DNA of 64,000 nt from assembly GCF_001902145.1 (NCBI RefSeq), contig NZ_MRST01000013.1, positions 1 to 64,000 of the forward strand, read 5' to 3'. The DNA comes from Pseudomonas fluorescens (GTDB lineage Bacteria; Pseudomonadota; Gammaproteobacteria; Pseudomonadales; Pseudomonadaceae). A program made the position numbers and the translations under genes. Below are positions 27,208 to 38,978 of this stretch, piece after piece. Within the stretch, counting starts at the first letter, position 1, and each line of letters begins with the position of its first letter. A model generated the notes under the pieces. That model was not told the origin of the DNA, did no database searches, and saw nothing but the letters and a program-made list of their open reading frames with translations.

Positions 27208-27234
27208 TGGTGAAGCGTCAGCTAAGCGCGAGGC

Positions 27235-28116
27235 TTACTTGACAGCCCAACCGGTCAGCTCGGCCAGGGCCTTGCCGATGTCTGCCAGCGAACGCACGGT
27301 TTTAACGCCTGCGTCTTGCAGTGCAGCGAATTTCTCGTCTGCAGTGCCTTTGCCGCCAGAGATGATTGCGCCAGCATGGCCCATGCGCTTGCCCGCAGGG
27401 GCAGTCACACCAGCGATGTAGGAAACAACCGGCTTGGTCACGTGTGCCTTGATGTAGGCAGCCGCTTCTTCTTCAGCCGAACCGCCGATCTCACCGATCA
27501 TCACGATCGCTTCGGTCTTCGGGTCTTCCTGGAACAGCTTCAGGATGTCGATGAAGTTGGAGCCTGGGATCGGGTCACCGCCGATGCCGACGCAAGTCGA
27601 CTGACCGAAACCGGCGTCAGTGGTCTGCTTAACAGCTTCGTAGGTCAGAGTGCCGGAACGGGAAACGATGCCGACTTTACCTGGCAAGTGAATGTGACCT
27701 GGCATGATGCCGATCTTGCATTCGCCTGGGGTGATCACGCCTGGGCAGTTAGGGCCGATCAGGACTACGCCCAGTTCGTCGCACTTAACTTTAGCGTCCA
27801 GCATGTCCAGGGTAGGAATGCCTTCGGTGATGCAGACGATCAGCTTGATGCCGCCGAATGCCGCTTCCAGGATCGAGTCCTTGCAGAAAGGAGCTGGAAC
27901 GTAGATCACGCTGGCAGTGGCGCCAGTGGCTTCTACCGCTTCTTTCACGGTGTTGAACACGGGCAGGCCCAGATGCTCGGTGCCGCCCTTGCCTGGTGTT
28001 ACGCCGCCAACCATCTGGGTGCCGTATTCGATGGCTTGCTGGGTGTGGAAACTACCTTGCGAACCGGTAATACCCTGGCAGATAACTTTGGTGTCTTTAT
28101 TGATCAGGACGCTCAT
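27235..28116 (-). CDS. sucD: Succinyl-CoA synthetase alpha subunit
   Basis: The 293-residue subunit binds CoA (N-terminal Rossmann region with '[18 protein letters not shown]') and carries the phosphorylated His247 in '[14 protein letters not shown]'. With SucC it converts succinyl-CoA to succinate with NTP formation. Its start shares one base with the sucC stop (TAATG), indicating translational coupling. It is the last gene of the sdh-suc block and is followed by a hairpin terminator. Confidence 0.98.
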   Translation of the reverse strand: MSVLINKDTKVICQGITGSQGSFHTQQAIEYGTQMVGGVTPGKGGTEHLGLPVFNTVKEAVEATGATASVIYVPAPFCKDSILEAAFGGIKLIVCITEGIPTLDMLDAKVKCDELGVVLIGPNCPGVITPGECKIGIMPGHIHLPGKVGIVSRSGTLTYEAVKQTTDAGFGQSTCVGIGGDPIPGSNFIDILKLFQEDPKTEAIVMIGEIGGSAEEEAAAYIKAHVTKPVVSYIAGVTAPAGKRMGHAGAIISGGKGTADEKFAALQDAGVKTVRSLADIGKALAELTGWAVK

Positions 28117-29282
28117 TACTTGCCCTCCGCAGCTTTGACAACTTGTTGAGCAGCGTCGGTCAGGCTGGTAGCCGCGATGATGTTCAAACCGCTTTCTGCC
28201 AGTACTTTAGCGCCCAGTTCAGCGTTGTTACCTTCAAGGCGAACAACAACCGGGATTTTAACGCCGACTTCTTTCACTGCACCGATGATGCCTTCGGCAA
28301 TCATGTCGCAACGAACGATGCCGCCGAAGATGTTGACCAGTACTGCAGCGACGTTGGAGTCGGACAGGATGATCTTGAACGCTTCGGTAACGCGTTCCTT
28401 GGTAGCGCCACCACCTACGTCGAGGAAGTTGGCTGGCTTGCCGCCATGCAGGTTGACGATGTCCATGGTACCCATGGCCAGGCCGGCACCGTTGACCATG
28501 CAGCCGATGTTACCTTCCAGGGCTACGTAGTTCAGTTCGAACTTGGCAGCGTGCGCTTCGCGCGGATCGTCTTGCGACGGATCGTGGAAAGTCTTCAGCT
28601 TAGGCTGACGGTACATGGCGTTGGCGTCGATGTTGATCTTGGCATCGAGGCAGTGCAGATCGCCGTCAGCCTTGATCACCAGCGGGTTCACTTCCAGCAG
28701 GGCCAGATCGTGATCCTGGAACAGTTTGGCCAGACCTACGAAGATCTTGGCGAACTGGGCAACTTGCTTGCCTTCCAGGCCCAGCTGGAAAGCCAGCTCG
28801 CGACCCTGGAATGGCTGAGCGCCAACCAGTGGATCGATAGTGGCCTTCAGAATTTTTTCTGGGGTTTCGTGAGCGATCTTCTCGATGTCCACGCCACCTT
28901 CGGTGGAAGCCATGAACACGATGCGACGGCTCGAACGGTCAACGACAGCGCCCAGGTACAGCTCTTTAGCGATATCAGTGCACGATTCAACCAGGATCTT
29001 GGTGACTGGTTGGCCATTGGCATCAGTCTGGTAAGTCACCAGACGCTTGCCCAGCCACTGCTGTGCGAAGGCCTTGGCGTCTTCTTTGCTGCGAACCAGC
29101 TTGACGCCGCCCGCTTTACCGCGACCACCGGCGTGGACCTGGGCTTTGACAACCCACTCGCTGCCGCCGATTTTGTCGCAAGCTTCTGCTGCTGCTTCCG
29201 GGGTGTCTACTGCGTAGCCCTTGGAAACTGGCAGGCCGTATTCAGCGAACAGCTGCTTACCCTGATACTCGTGAAGATTCAT
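28116..29282 (-). CDS. sucC: Succinyl-CoA synthetase beta subunit
   Basis: The 388-residue subunit has an ATP-grasp N-terminal domain (starting [12 protein letters not shown], with '[16 protein letters not shown]') and a C-terminal CoA-ligase domain ('[17 protein letters not shown]', '[11 protein letters not shown]'). The start at 29282 gives the canonical length; an in-frame 16-codon extension upstream is not supported. It is separated from lpdG by 204 bp rich in hairpins, so expression may differ from the upstream genes. Confidence 0.97.
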   Translation of the reverse strand: MNLHEYQGKQLFAEYGLPVSKGYAVDTPEAAAEACDKIGGSEWVVKAQVHAGGRGKAGGVKLVRSKEDAKAFAQQWLGKRLVTYQTDANGQPVTKILVESCTDIAKELYLGAVVDRSSRRIVFMASTEGGVDIEKIAHETPEKILKATIDPLVGAQPFQGRELAFQLGLEGKQVAQFAKIFVGLAKLFQDHDLALLEVNPLVIKADGDLHCLDAKINIDANAMYRQPKLKTFHDPSQDDPREAHAAKFELNYVALEGNIGCMVNGAGLAMGTMDIVNLHGGKPANFLDVGGGATKERVTEAFKIILSDSNVAAVLVNIFGGIVRCDMIAEGIIGAVKEVGVKIPVVVRLEGNNAELGAKVLAESGLNIIAATSLTDAAQQVVKAAEGK

Positions 29283-29330
29283 GCTTTTTACCGTCTTCGT
29301 TAGGTACTGCGCATTCGGCGCTGCGCTCAT

Positions 29331-29486
29331 TATGAGTGCCGCGCCACCTGTGACTGCTGCTTGCGCAACTTGCGGGGCTTATGGCCCGTAAAGCTGCGCA
29401 AGGCTGCGTCCAGCGGATATTCCGCGGTGAGTCTTGCGCGCAAGGCTCACGACGGGCAACTCCGCCGTGGTTTCTTATTATCTCGC
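29331..29486 (-). repeat. Hairpin-rich spacer between lpdG and sucC
   Basis: Several inverted repeats lie in this spacer: CTTGCGCA/TGCGCAAG (29360-29367 with 29395-29402) enclosing a GGGGC/GCCC arm, GCGGA/TCCGC (29413-29425), and a 24-base palindrome 29427-29450 (GTGAG-n-CTTGCGCGCAAG-n-CTCAC). Their position inside the suc gene series suggests mRNA processing or stability sites, which is inference. Confidence 0.6.
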
Positions 29487-31010
<1,524 letters not shown>

Positions 31011-31022
31011 CAGCTGCTTCTA

Positions 31023-32246
31023 TCAGATGTCCAGGAGCAGGCGAGCCGGGTCTTCCAGCAGGTTCTTGATGGTCACCAGGAACGTCACGGCTTCTTTACC
31101 GTCGATCAGGCGGTGATCGTAAGACAGTGCCAGGTACATCATTGGGCGGATCACGACCTGGCCGTTGATGGCCATCGGACGCTGGATGATGTTGTGCATG
31201 CCCAGGATCGCGGCTTGCGGTGGGTTGACGATCGGCGTCGACATCATCGAACCGAAGGTACCACCGTTGGTGATGGTGAAGGTACCGCCGGTCATCTCGT
31301 CGATGGTCAGCTTGCCGTCACGGGCTTTCTTGCCGAAGCCGGCGATGCCGCCTTCGATTTCGGCCAGGCTCATCAGCTCGGCGTTACGCAGCACTGGAAC
31401 CACCAGGCCACGGTCGCTGGATACGGCAACGCCAATATCTGCATAGCCGTGGTAAACGATGTCGCCGCCGTCGATGGAAGCGTTGACTGCCGGGAAGCGT
31501 TTCAGCGCTTCGGTGGCCGCTTTGACGAAGAATGACATGAAGCCCAGGCGCACGCCGTTGTGGGACTTCTCGAACAGGTCCTTGTACTTCGAACGCAGGG
31601 CCATGACTTCAGTCATGTCGACTTCGTTGAAGGTGGTCAGCATCGCCATGTTCGACTGTGCTTCAACCAGGCGCTTGGCCACGGTGGCACGTACGCGAGT
31701 CATCGGTACGCGCTTCTCGGTGCGGTCGCCAGCGGCAAACACAGGCGCAGCGGCAGCAGGGGCTGCAGCCTTGGCAGGTGCGGCAGCCGGAGCGTTCTTC
31801 TTGGCTTCAACTGCGGCAACCACGTCTTCCTTGGTCACGCGGCCATCTTTGCCAGTGCCCTTGATGGAGGCCAGGTTGATGCCGTTTTCTTCAGCCAGTT
31901 GACGCGCAGCCGGTGCAGCGATTGGGTCTTCGCCACCTGCAGCCGGTGCAGCGGCAGGCGCCGAAGCAGCCGGTGCAGCAGCGGCAGGAGCAGGCGCTGC
32001 AGCAGCGCTGCCCTCTTCGATCGAGCCCAGTACCTGGTTCGACAGAACGGTAGCGCCCTCTTCCGCAACGATCGCGCCCAGCACGCCGTCAGCTTCGGCC
32101 AATACTTCCAGAACGACTTTGTCGGTCTCGATGTCGACGATCAGGTCGTCACGCTTGACGGCCTCGCCTGGTTTCTTGTGCCAGGTGGCAACGGTGCCAT
32201 CGGCAACCGATTCCGGGAATGACGGGGCTTTGATTTCGATAGCCAT
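31023..32246 (-). CDS. sucB: Dihydrolipoyl succinyltransferase (E2 of 2-oxoglutarate dehydrogenase)
   Basis: The 407-residue core enzyme has an N-terminal lipoyl domain with Lys43 ([11 protein letters not shown]), a long Ala/Pro linker (about 78-105), a peripheral-subunit-binding domain (about 107-143), a second Ala-rich linker, and a catalytic domain ending in 'SYDHRLIDG' with His378 and Asp382. It transfers the succinyl group to CoA. It is 44 bp downstream of sucA. Confidence 0.98.
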   Translation of the reverse strand: MAIEIKAPSFPESVADGTVATWHKKPGEAVKRDDLIVDIETDKVVLEVLAEADGVLGAIVAEEGATVLSNQVLGSIEEGSAAAAPAPAAAAPAASAPAAAPAAGGEDPIAAPAARQLAEENGINLASIKGTGKDGRVTKEDVVAAVEAKKNAPAAAPAKAAAPAAAAPVFAAGDRTEKRVPMTRVRATVAKRLVEAQSNMAMLTTFNEVDMTEVMALRSKYKDLFEKSHNGVRLGFMSFFVKAATEALKRFPAVNASIDGGDIVYHGYADIGVAVSSDRGLVVPVLRNAELMSLAEIEGGIAGFGKKARDGKLTIDEMTGGTFTITNGGTFGSMMSTPIVNPPQAAILGMHNIIQRPMAINGQVVIRPMMYLALSYDHRLIDGKEAVTFLVTIKNLLEDPARLLLDI

Positions 32247-32290
32247 TATCTGTAGGTCCTTAAAATTCGGTTTCAGTCAGCGCGAAGGCG

Positions 32291-35122
32291 TTAAACAGTG
32301 AAAGCATCTTGCAGCAGTTTTTCCTGCTGCTCGGCGTGCATCGACGCATAACCACAGGCAGGTGCAGCAGAAGCATCACGGCCGGCGTACTCAAGGACCA
32401 AGGCCTTGTTGTGGTTGCCGATGCTGCGACGCAGATGATGCTGGCTGCTGTACCAGGCGCCCTGGTTCATCGGTTCTTCCTGACACCACACCACGTTCGT
32501 GAGGTTGGTGTAAGGCGCGATGATCTCCATGAGGTCATCTTCCGGGAACGGATAAAGCTGCTCGATACGCACGATGGCGATGTCTTCGCGGCCTTCGGCA
32601 CGGCGTTTTTCCAGCAGATCGTAGTAGACCTTGCCGCTGCACAGGATCAGGCGATTGACCTTGGCGGCGTCCAGCGTATCGATCTCTGGAATCACGGTCT
32701 GGAACGAACCTTGGGCCAGATCTTCCAGGGTCGAAACGGCCAGTTTGTGACGCAACAGCGACTTCGGCGTCAACACCACCAGCGGCTTGCGCAGCGGACG
32801 GATCACCTGGCGACGCAGCAAGTGGTAGATCTGCGCCGGGGTCGTCGGCACGCACACCTGAATGTTGTGCTCGGCGCACAATTGCAGGTAACGCTCCAGA
32901 CGGGCCGAGGAGTGCTCTGGGCCCTGGCCTTCATAACCGTGTGGCAGCAGCATGGTCAGACCGCACAGACGGCCCCACTTGTGCTCGCCGCTGGTGATGA
33001 ACTGGTCGATAACCACCTGGGCACCGTTGGCGAAGTCGCCGAACTGGGCTTCCCAGATCACCAGCGCGTTCGGCGTGGTGGTCGAGTAACCGTATTCGAA
33101 CGCCAGTACGGCTTCTTCGGACAGGAACGAATCGTACAGATCGAAACGTGGCTGGCCTTCGTACAGGTTCTGCAACGGGATGTAGGTGCCCGCGTCTTTC
33201 TGGTTGTGCAATACAGCATGACGGTGCGAGAACGTACCGCGGCCGATGTCCTGGCCGGTCATGCGGATCGGGTGACCTTCGAACGCAAGGGTCGCGTACG
33301 CCATGGTTTCGGCGTAACCCCAGTTGATCGGCAGGCCACCGGCTTGCATCTTCTGACGGTCTTCGTAGATCTTCGCAACCTGGCGCTGTACGACGAAGCC
33401 TTCGGGAATTTCCAGCAACTTGGCGGACAGTTCCTGCAACGTCTTCAAATCGAACGAGGTATCGTGACGTGCAGTCCAGGTGTGACCCAGGTATGGGCGC
33501 CAGTCAACGAACAGCTCTTTGTTCGGCTCCTTGACCAGGCTTTTCACCACATGCAGGCCGTTGTCCAGCGCGTTGCGGTATTCGTCGACTTTCGCCTGAA
33601 CACGCGCATCGTCCACCACACCGGCCTTGGTCAGGCTTTCAGCGTACAGCTCACGGGTGGTGCGCTGCTTGATGATCTGCTGGTACATCAACGGCTGGGT
33701 GCCGCTTGGCTCATCCGCTTCGTTGTGACCGCGACGGCGGTAGCAAACCAGGTCGATGACTACGTCACGCTTGAACTGCATGCGGTAGTCGACAGCCAGT
33801 TGGGTCACGAACAGCACGGCTTCCGGATCATCACCATTCACATGGAGGATCGGCGCCTGGATCATCTTGGCAACGTCGGTGGCGTACTCGGTGGAGCGCG
33901 CATCCAACGGGTTGCTGATGGTGAAGCCCACCTGGTTGTTGATGACGATGTGGACGGTACCGCCGGTCTTGAAGCCGCGAGTCTGCGACATCTGGAACGT
34001 TTCCAGGACCACACCCTGACCGGCGAACGCCGCGTCACCGTGGATGGAAATCGGCAGCACTTTCTCACCGGTGGCGTCGTTACGACGGTCCTGGCGAGCA
34101 CGTACCGAACCCTCGACCACTGGCGAAACGATTTCCAGGTGGGAGGGGTTGAATGCCATGGCCAGGTGAACTTCACCGCCGGTGGTCATCACGTTGGACG
34201 AGAAGCCCTGGTGGTACTTAACGTCACCGGAACCCAGTTCGACCTTCTTCTTGCCTTCGAACTCGTCGAACAGCTCACGCGGGTTCTTGCCGAAGGTGTT
34301 GACCAACACGTTCAGGCGACCACGGTGAGCCATGCCGATCACGATTTCCTTGGTGCCATAGGAACCGGAACGCTGGATCAGCTCGTCGAGCATCGGAATC
34401 AGGCTTTCGCCGCCTTCCAGGCCGAAACGCTTGGTGCCTGGGTATTTGGTGCCCAGGTATTTCTCGAGGCCTTCGGCCGCGGTCACACGCTCCAGCAGGT
34501 GGCCGCGCACATCGGCGGACAATACCGGACGGCCACGCACGCCTTCCAGGCGGTGCTGGAACCACTGGCGCTGCTCGGAATCGGTGATGTGCGTGAATTC
34601 AGCGCCGATGGTGCGGCAATATGTCTGCTGCAACGCTTCGTGAATTTCGCGTAGGCTCGCTTCCTCTTTGCCGATGAACAGGTCGCCGGCACGGAAGGTC
34701 GTATCAAGATCGGCATTGGTCAAGCCGTAATGATTGATCGACAGGTCTGCAGGTGCAGGACGCTGCCACAGCCCCAGCGGGTCAAGCTGGGCTGCCTGGT
34801 GGCCACGCATACGGTAGGCCTGGATCAGTCGCAGTACTTCAACTTGCTTCTTCTCGTGCTCACTGCTCACGCTGCCGGCGGAAACCGGTTGGGCGCGGCG
34901 CTGGTTCTTTGCCAGCAGCACGAACTGATCGCGAATTGTTGCGTGCGATACATCGGTGGCAGCGTTGCCGTCTGAAGACAACGTCTGAAATTTGGTGCGC
35001 CATTCTTCTGGCACAGCGTTAGGGTCGTGCAGGTAGAGCTCATAAAGCTCTTCCACATAGGCAGCGTTACCACCTGAAAGATAGCCGCTGTTCCACATGC
35101 GCTGCATCACGCTTTCTTGCAT
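32291..35122 (-). CDS. sucA: 2-oxoglutarate dehydrogenase E1
   Basis: The 943-residue thiamine-diphosphate enzyme decarboxylates 2-oxoglutarate and passes the succinyl group to the lipoyl arm of SucB. The N-terminal docking segment (WNSGYLSGGNAAYVEELYELY), 'IGMAHRGRLNVLVN', 'FTISNPLDARST' and the C-terminal transketolase-like half are complete. The start at 35122 follows a GAGGGTGACC site. It follows sdhB with a 262-bp spacer, so it may have its own promoter as well as read-through from sdh. Confidence 0.98.
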   Translation of the reverse strand: MQESVMQRMWNSGYLSGGNAAYVEELYELYLHDPNAVPEEWRTKFQTLSSDGNAATDVSHATIRDQFVLLAKNQRRAQPVSAGSVSSEHEKKQVEVLRLIQAYRMRGHQAAQLDPLGLWQRPAPADLSINHYGLTNADLDTTFRAGDLFIGKEEASLREIHEALQQTYCRTIGAEFTHITDSEQRQWFQHRLEGVRGRPVLSADVRGHLLERVTAAEGLEKYLGTKYPGTKRFGLEGGESLIPMLDELIQRSGSYGTKEIVIGMAHRGRLNVLVNTFGKNPRELFDEFEGKKKVELGSGDVKYHQGFSSNVMTTGGEVHLAMAFNPSHLEIVSPVVEGSVRARQDRRNDATGEKVLPISIHGDAAFAGQGVVLETFQMSQTRGFKTGGTVHIVINNQVGFTISNPLDARSTEYATDVAKMIQAPILHVNGDDPEAVLFVTQLAVDYRMQFKRDVVIDLVCYRRRGHNEADEPSGTQPLMYQQIIKQRTTRELYAESLTKAGVVDDARVQAKVDEYRNALDNGLHVVKSLVKEPNKELFVDWRPYLGHTWTARHDTSFDLKTLQELSAKLLEIPEGFVVQRQVAKIYEDRQKMQAGGLPINWGYAETMAYATLAFEGHPIRMTGQDIGRGTFSHRHAVLHNQKDAGTYIPLQNLYEGQPRFDLYDSFLSEEAVLAFEYGYSTTTPNALVIWEAQFGDFANGAQVVIDQFITSGEHKWGRLCGLTMLLPHGYEGQGPEHSSARLERYLQLCAEHNIQVCVPTTPAQIYHLLRRQVIRPLRKPLVVLTPKSLLRHKLAVSTLEDLAQGSFQTVIPEIDTLDAAKVNRLILCSGKVYYDLLEKRRAEGREDIAIVRIEQLYPFPEDDLMEIIAPYTNLTNVVWCQEEPMNQGAWYSSQHHLRRSIGNHNKALVLEYAGRDASAAPACGYASMHAEQQEKLLQDAFTV

Positions 35123-35384
35123 GCTTGGTCACCCTCGATTTGGGGACACCACCGGCGAAAACACCGAGTTTGCTTGCAAAAGGCCAAGTGCAGCGACCAA
35201 AACAAGCCACTTAGGATCACGCTGATAGTTCGGGTACCAACCCGAATGCCCCTGCTTGTCTCATTTCTTCAAAATAAGAGCCGCGGCTTTGTAAGTCGCT
35301 GCTCAAGTTAAAACTACGGCGCCGGTTGAAGCCTGCGCCGCAGCATTTACGGGCACAACGGTCCTGCTTTTACTACAACGTCAG

Positions 35385-36089
35385 TTACACGCCGCTCTGC
35401 AGCAGCATGTTACGGATGTGACCAATGGCCTTAGTCGGGTTCAGGCCTTTAGGACATACGTTGACGCAGTTCATGATCCCGCGGCAGCGGAATACGCTGA
35501 ACGGGTCATCCAGCGAAGCCAGACGCTCGGACGTCTTGGTGTCGCGGCTGTCTGCCAGGAAGCGATAGGCTTGCAGCAGCGCAGCTGGACCCAGGAATTT
35601 GTCCGGGTTCCACCAGAAGGACGGGCAGGATGTCGAGCAGCAAGCGCACAGGATGCACTCGTACAGGCCATCGAGCTTTTCACGCTCTTCCGGGGACTGC
35701 AGACGCTCGATGGCCGGAGCCGGCGTGTCGTTCTGCAGGAACGGCTTAACTTTCTCGTATTGCTTGTAGAAGATGCTCATATCGACGACCAGGTCACGGA
35801 TAACCGGCAAACCTGGCAGAGGACGAACGATCAGCTTGTTGCCTTTGACCACGGCGGACAGCGGCGTGATGCACGCCAGGCCGTTTTTGCCGTTGATGTT
35901 CATGCCGTCGGAACCGCACACACCTTCACGGCAAGAGCGACGATAGGAGAAACCCTCGTCCTGCTCTTTGATCAGTGCCAATACATCCAGCACCATCAGG
36001 TCTTTACCACCGGTATCGACCTGGAATTCCTGCATGAACGGCGCGGCGTCCTGATCAGGGTTGTAGCGATAAACACTGACTTTCAACAT
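35385..36089 (-). CDS. sdhB: Succinate dehydrogenase iron-sulfur subunit
   Basis: The 234-residue subunit carries three clusters: [2Fe-2S] from 'CREGVCGSDG' and a following Cys, [4Fe-4S] from 'CILCACCSTSCP' and [3Fe-4S] from 'CRGIMNCVNVCPKG'. It moves electrons from SdhA flavin to ubiquinone at the membrane anchor. The start MLKVSVYRYN at 36089 follows AAGGGTGG; the stop of sdhA lies 11 bp upstream. Confidence 0.98.
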   Translation of the reverse strand: MLKVSVYRYNPDQDAAPFMQEFQVDTGGKDLMVLDVLALIKEQDEGFSYRRSCREGVCGSDGMNINGKNGLACITPLSAVVKGNKLIVRPLPGLPVIRDLVVDMSIFYKQYEKVKPFLQNDTPAPAIERLQSPEEREKLDGLYECILCACCSTSCPSFWWNPDKFLGPAALLQAYRFLADSRDTKTSERLASLDDPFSVFRCRGIMNCVNVCPKGLNPTKAIGHIRNMLLQSGV

Positions 36090-36100
36090 GGCAGCCACCC

Positions 36101-37873
36101 TTAGTAAGTCCGAATCTTCGGTTCAAACGTCGGCACCGTCTTCGGCGAGAAGTTCACGGCACGCTTGGTTACGCGCTTGTCACCCGGGAAGTACAGGGTG
36201 TGGCACAACCAGTTTTCGTCGTCGCGATCTTCAAAGTCTTCACGAGCGTGAGCACCACGGGATTCTTTACGAACCTCGGCGGCGATCGCCGTCGCTTCAG
36301 CCACTTCCAGCAGGTTTTGCAGTTCAAGGGCTTCGATACGAGCGGTGTTGAACGCCTGGCTCTTATCGTTGATCTTGACGTTGGCGATACGCTTGCGCAG
36401 GTCAGCCAGCTGAGCAATACCCTTCTGCATGTATTCGCCGGTACGGAATACACCGAAGTAGTTCTGCATGCAGCTTTGCAGCTCGCGACGCAGGGTAGCC
36501 ACGTCTTCGCCATCGGTACGCTCGTTCAGAGCGTTCAGGCGCGCCAGGGCGGCCTCGATGTTGGCGTCTGTCGCGTCATCGTATTCGATGCCGTCGGTCA
36601 GGGCCTTTTCCAGGTGCAGGCCGGCAGCGCGACCGAATACCACCAGGTCGAGCAGCGAGTTGCCGCCCAGGCGGTTGGCACCGTGAACCGATACGCAAGC
36701 CACTTCGCCTACTGCGAACAGACCATGGATGATCTCGTCCACGCCTTCGGCGTTCTGGGTGATTGCCTGGCCGTGAATGTTGGTCGGCACGCCGCCCATC
36801 ATATAGTGGCAAGTTGGAACTACCGGAACCGGAGCAACCACCGGGTCAACGTGGGCGAAGGTCTTGGACAGCTCGCAGATACCAGGCAGGCGGCTGTGCA
36901 GCACTTCTTCGCCCAGGTGATCGAGCTTGAGCAGTACGTGGTCGCCATTCGGGCCACAGCCGTTACCGGCGATGATCTCTTTAACCATCGAACGGGCCAC
37001 AACGTCACGACCCGCCAGGTCTTTGGCGTTCGGAGCATAACGCTCCATGAAACGCTCGCCGTGCTTGTTGATCAGGTAACCACCTTCACCACGGCAACCT
37101 TCGGTCACCAGTACACCGGCGCCAGCGATGCCGGTCGGGTGGAACTGCCACATTTCGATGTCTTGTACCGGTACGCCAGCACGCAGGGCCATGCCCACGC
37201 CGTCACCGGTGTTGATCAGAGCATTGGTGGTCGAAGCGTAGATACGGCCTGCACCACCAGTCGCCAGAACAGTAGCCTTGGCGCGGATGTAGGTGGTTTC
37301 GCCGGTTTCGATGCAGATGGCGATCACGCCGACGAACTCGCCCTTGCCGTTCTTCACCAGATCGACAGCGTAGTACTCGTTCAGGAACGTGGTACCGGCT
37401 TTCAGGTTGCCCTGATAAAGGGTGTGCAGCAGCGCGTGACCGGTACGGTCGGACGCGGCGCAGGTACGGGCAGCCTGGCCACCTTTACCGTAGTCCTTGG
37501 ACTGGCCACCGAATGGACGCTGGTAGATACGACCTTGCTCGGTACGGGAGAACGGCAGGCCCATGTGGTCCAGCTCGAACACTGCGGCCGGGCCTTCCTG
37601 ACACATGTATTCGATAGCGTCCTGGTCACCGATATAGTCGGAACCCTTGACGGTATCGTACATGTGCCAGCGCCAGTCATCGTTCGGGTCGGCGGAGGCG
37701 ATGGCGCAGGTGATGCCACCCTGGGCCGATACGGTGTGGGACCGCGTCGGGAATACCTTGGTGATCACGGCAGTCTTGTGACCGCCCTGGGCCAGCTGCA
37801 GCGCAGCGCGCATGCCAGCACCGCCGCCACCAATAATGATGGCGTCGAATGAAATAGTTGGAATGTTAGCCAT
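36101..37873 (-). CDS. sdhA: Succinate dehydrogenase flavoprotein subunit
   Basis: The 590-residue subunit oxidises succinate to fumarate. The FAD-binding [11 protein letters not shown] is near residue 15-25, covalent FAD attaches to His46 in '[10 protein letters not shown]', and the active site includes '[21 protein letters not shown]' region residues and the C-terminal Arg/His cluster. It is 3 bp downstream of sdhD, which argues for a single sdhCDAB transcript. Confidence 0.98.
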   Translation of the reverse strand: MANIPTISFDAIIIGGGGAGMRAALQLAQGGHKTAVITKVFPTRSHTVSAQGGITCAIASADPNDDWRWHMYDTVKGSDYIGDQDAIEYMCQEGPAAVFELDHMGLPFSRTEQGRIYQRPFGGQSKDYGKGGQAARTCAASDRTGHALLHTLYQGNLKAGTTFLNEYYAVDLVKNGKGEFVGVIAICIETGETTYIRAKATVLATGGAGRIYASTTNALINTGDGVGMALRAGVPVQDIEMWQFHPTGIAGAGVLVTEGCRGEGGYLINKHGERFMERYAPNAKDLAGRDVVARSMVKEIIAGNGCGPNGDHVLLKLDHLGEEVLHSRLPGICELSKTFAHVDPVVAPVPVVPTCHYMMGGVPTNIHGQAITQNAEGVDEIIHGLFAVGEVACVSVHGANRLGGNSLLDLVVFGRAAGLHLEKALTDGIEYDDATDANIEAALARLNALNERTDGEDVATLRRELQSCMQNYFGVFRTGEYMQKGIAQLADLRKRIANVKINDKSQAFNTARIEALELQNLLEVAEATAIAAEVRKESRGAHAREDFEDRDDENWLCHTLYFPGDKRVTKRAVNFSPKTVPTFEPKIRTY

Positions 37874-37876
37874 GAA

Positions 37877-38245
37877 TCAGATACCCCAAAGAATCTGCAC
37901 ACCCCAGACGAAGTAAGCGAACATCGCGACGCCGCATACTGCCTGGAAGAGGAAACGTACTGCAGTCGCGGACTTGCCCAGCGCCATCGGCGTCAGGTAG
38001 TCAGTCGCGATGGTCCACATGCCAACCCAGGCGTGAGCGCCCAGGGCTACAAGGGCCAGCAGACTGAAGATTCGCATCGCATTGTGGGAAAACAGGCCGT
38101 GCCATTGCTCATAGCCGATGCCCGGGTTTGCGACGAGGTATCCGATCAGGAAAATGAAATAAGCCGCGAGAACGACCGCAGACACACGCTGTGCCATCCA
38201 GTCATAGAGGCCCGAACGCGACAGATTCGTTACGCTGGTTACCAT
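37877..38245 (-). CDS. sdhD: Succinate dehydrogenase membrane anchor SdhD
   Basis: The 122-residue protein has three transmembrane helices (about residues 22-42, 60-80 and 95-118). With SdhC it binds heme b and ubiquinone and docks SdhAB. The start MVTSVTNLSR at 38245 follows GGAG at seven bases. It overlaps the end of sdhC by seven bases, so translation is coupled. Confidence 0.95.
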   Translation of the reverse strand: MVTSVTNLSRSGLYDWMAQRVSAVVLAAYFIFLIGYLVANPGIGYEQWHGLFSHNAMRIFSLLALVALGAHAWVGMWTIATDYLTPMALGKSATAVRFLFQAVCGVAMFAYFVWGVQILWGI

Positions 38246-38613
38246 ATCCAAACTCCTGCCAGAACGATCAGCACCACGGAAATGGCGATGATGATTTTCG
38301 AGCCCAGGCGGCCGCCTTCCAGCGTCTCACCGATGCCCATGTCCATGATCAAGTGGCGCACACCGGCTACCAGATGATACAGAAGAGAGGACAGGAGGCC
38401 CCATGCTACGAACTTGGCCAGCGGGCTGGTCAAGCATGCCTTCACCTCGGCGTATCCTTCCTCGGAACCCAGGGATTTGCTCAATGCATAAAGCATGATG
38501 CCCAAGCCCAGGAACAGGATGATGCCGGAAACACGGTGCAGGAACGACGTAACGCCGGTGATGGGGAGTTTGATGGTCCTTAGGTCTAGGTTTACAGGTC
38601 GTTGGCTATTCAC
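38239..38613 (-). CDS. sdhC: Succinate dehydrogenase cytochrome b556 subunit SdhC
   Basis: The 124-residue membrane anchor has three helices and the heme-ligand region 'LLYHLVAGVRHLIMDMG'. It is the first gene of sdhCDAB. The start is GTG 38613 without an obvious Shine-Dalgarno sequence. Just upstream a run of seven A leaves an in-frame TGA, which excludes a four-residue-longer N-terminus (GTG-AAA-AAA-GCC type) that would need one A fewer. The promoter is at 38750-38778. Confidence 0.93.
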   Translation of the reverse strand: MNSQRPVNLDLRTIKLPITGVTSFLHRVSGIILFLGLGIMLYALSKSLGSEEGYAEVKACLTSPLAKFVAWGLLSSLLYHLVAGVRHLIMDMGIGETLEGGRLGSKIIIAISVVLIVLAGVWIW

Positions 38614-38749
38614 GGCTTTTTTTCACACTGAAGAGCCCCTAACAATCAGGGCAAAGTTGTTGGGGAGTGCGACTGGTCAGGTAAGCACCACCCAGGGAGT
38701 GCGACCCCCAATGAAAGCAAGCCCAAAAGCCCTTGGCGGTCGGTGGCCG

Positions 38750-38778
38750 AGTATAGACAGTTAGGTTACTAATGACAA
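38750..38778 (-). promoter_or_regulatory. Sigma-70 promoter of sdhCDAB
   Basis: On the minus strand TTGTCA (38778-38773) is followed after exactly 17 bases by TATACT (38755-38750). Predicted transcription start is near 38743. Confidence 0.75.
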
Positions 38779-38892
38779 CGCGCGCACCTCACCCTAATAG
38801 CTGATTGCGCTGGCGGGATAAAAGGCGTAAATGGCAGGCAATTTCGACGAAAAAGTACGGTTAAAGCCTTCTGGCGCAAGACTTTAGGCAAA

Positions 38893-38920
38893 TTGACATC
38901 TGGATTTATATCAATATAGT
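38893..38920 (+). promoter_or_regulatory. Sigma-70 promoter of gltA
   Basis: Consensus TTGACA (38893-38898), 16-base spacer, TATAGT (38915-38920). Predicted transcription start is near 38927, about 50 bases before the gltA start codon. Confidence 0.75.
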
Positions 38921-38978
38921 GGTGCGGGCCCTGCGTGGGGGGTCTGTCTGATGATTTGAAGCATAAATAGGAGGCCAC

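Larger units (their letters stand above)
26807..27234. other. Intergenic region between brnQ and sucD
   Basis: No gene is seen. It contains the brnQ control region, a REP pair at 27051-27150 and the sucD terminator at 27178-27207. Short ORFs crossing it are translations of the REP sequences. Confidence 0.7.
38614..38978. promoter_or_regulatory. Divergent sdhC/gltA control region
   Basis: This 365-bp gene-free region separates the two TCA operons. It holds one good sigma-70 promoter in each direction (separate entries), giving predicted 5' leaders of about 130 bases for sdhC and about 50 bases for gltA. No clear operator palindrome was recognised. Confidence 0.75.

Noticed and set aside
32309..34654. 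781-codon open frame antisense to sucA
   Set aside because: It lies wholly across the well-supported sucA gene on the other strand and shows no domain or ribosome-binding site.
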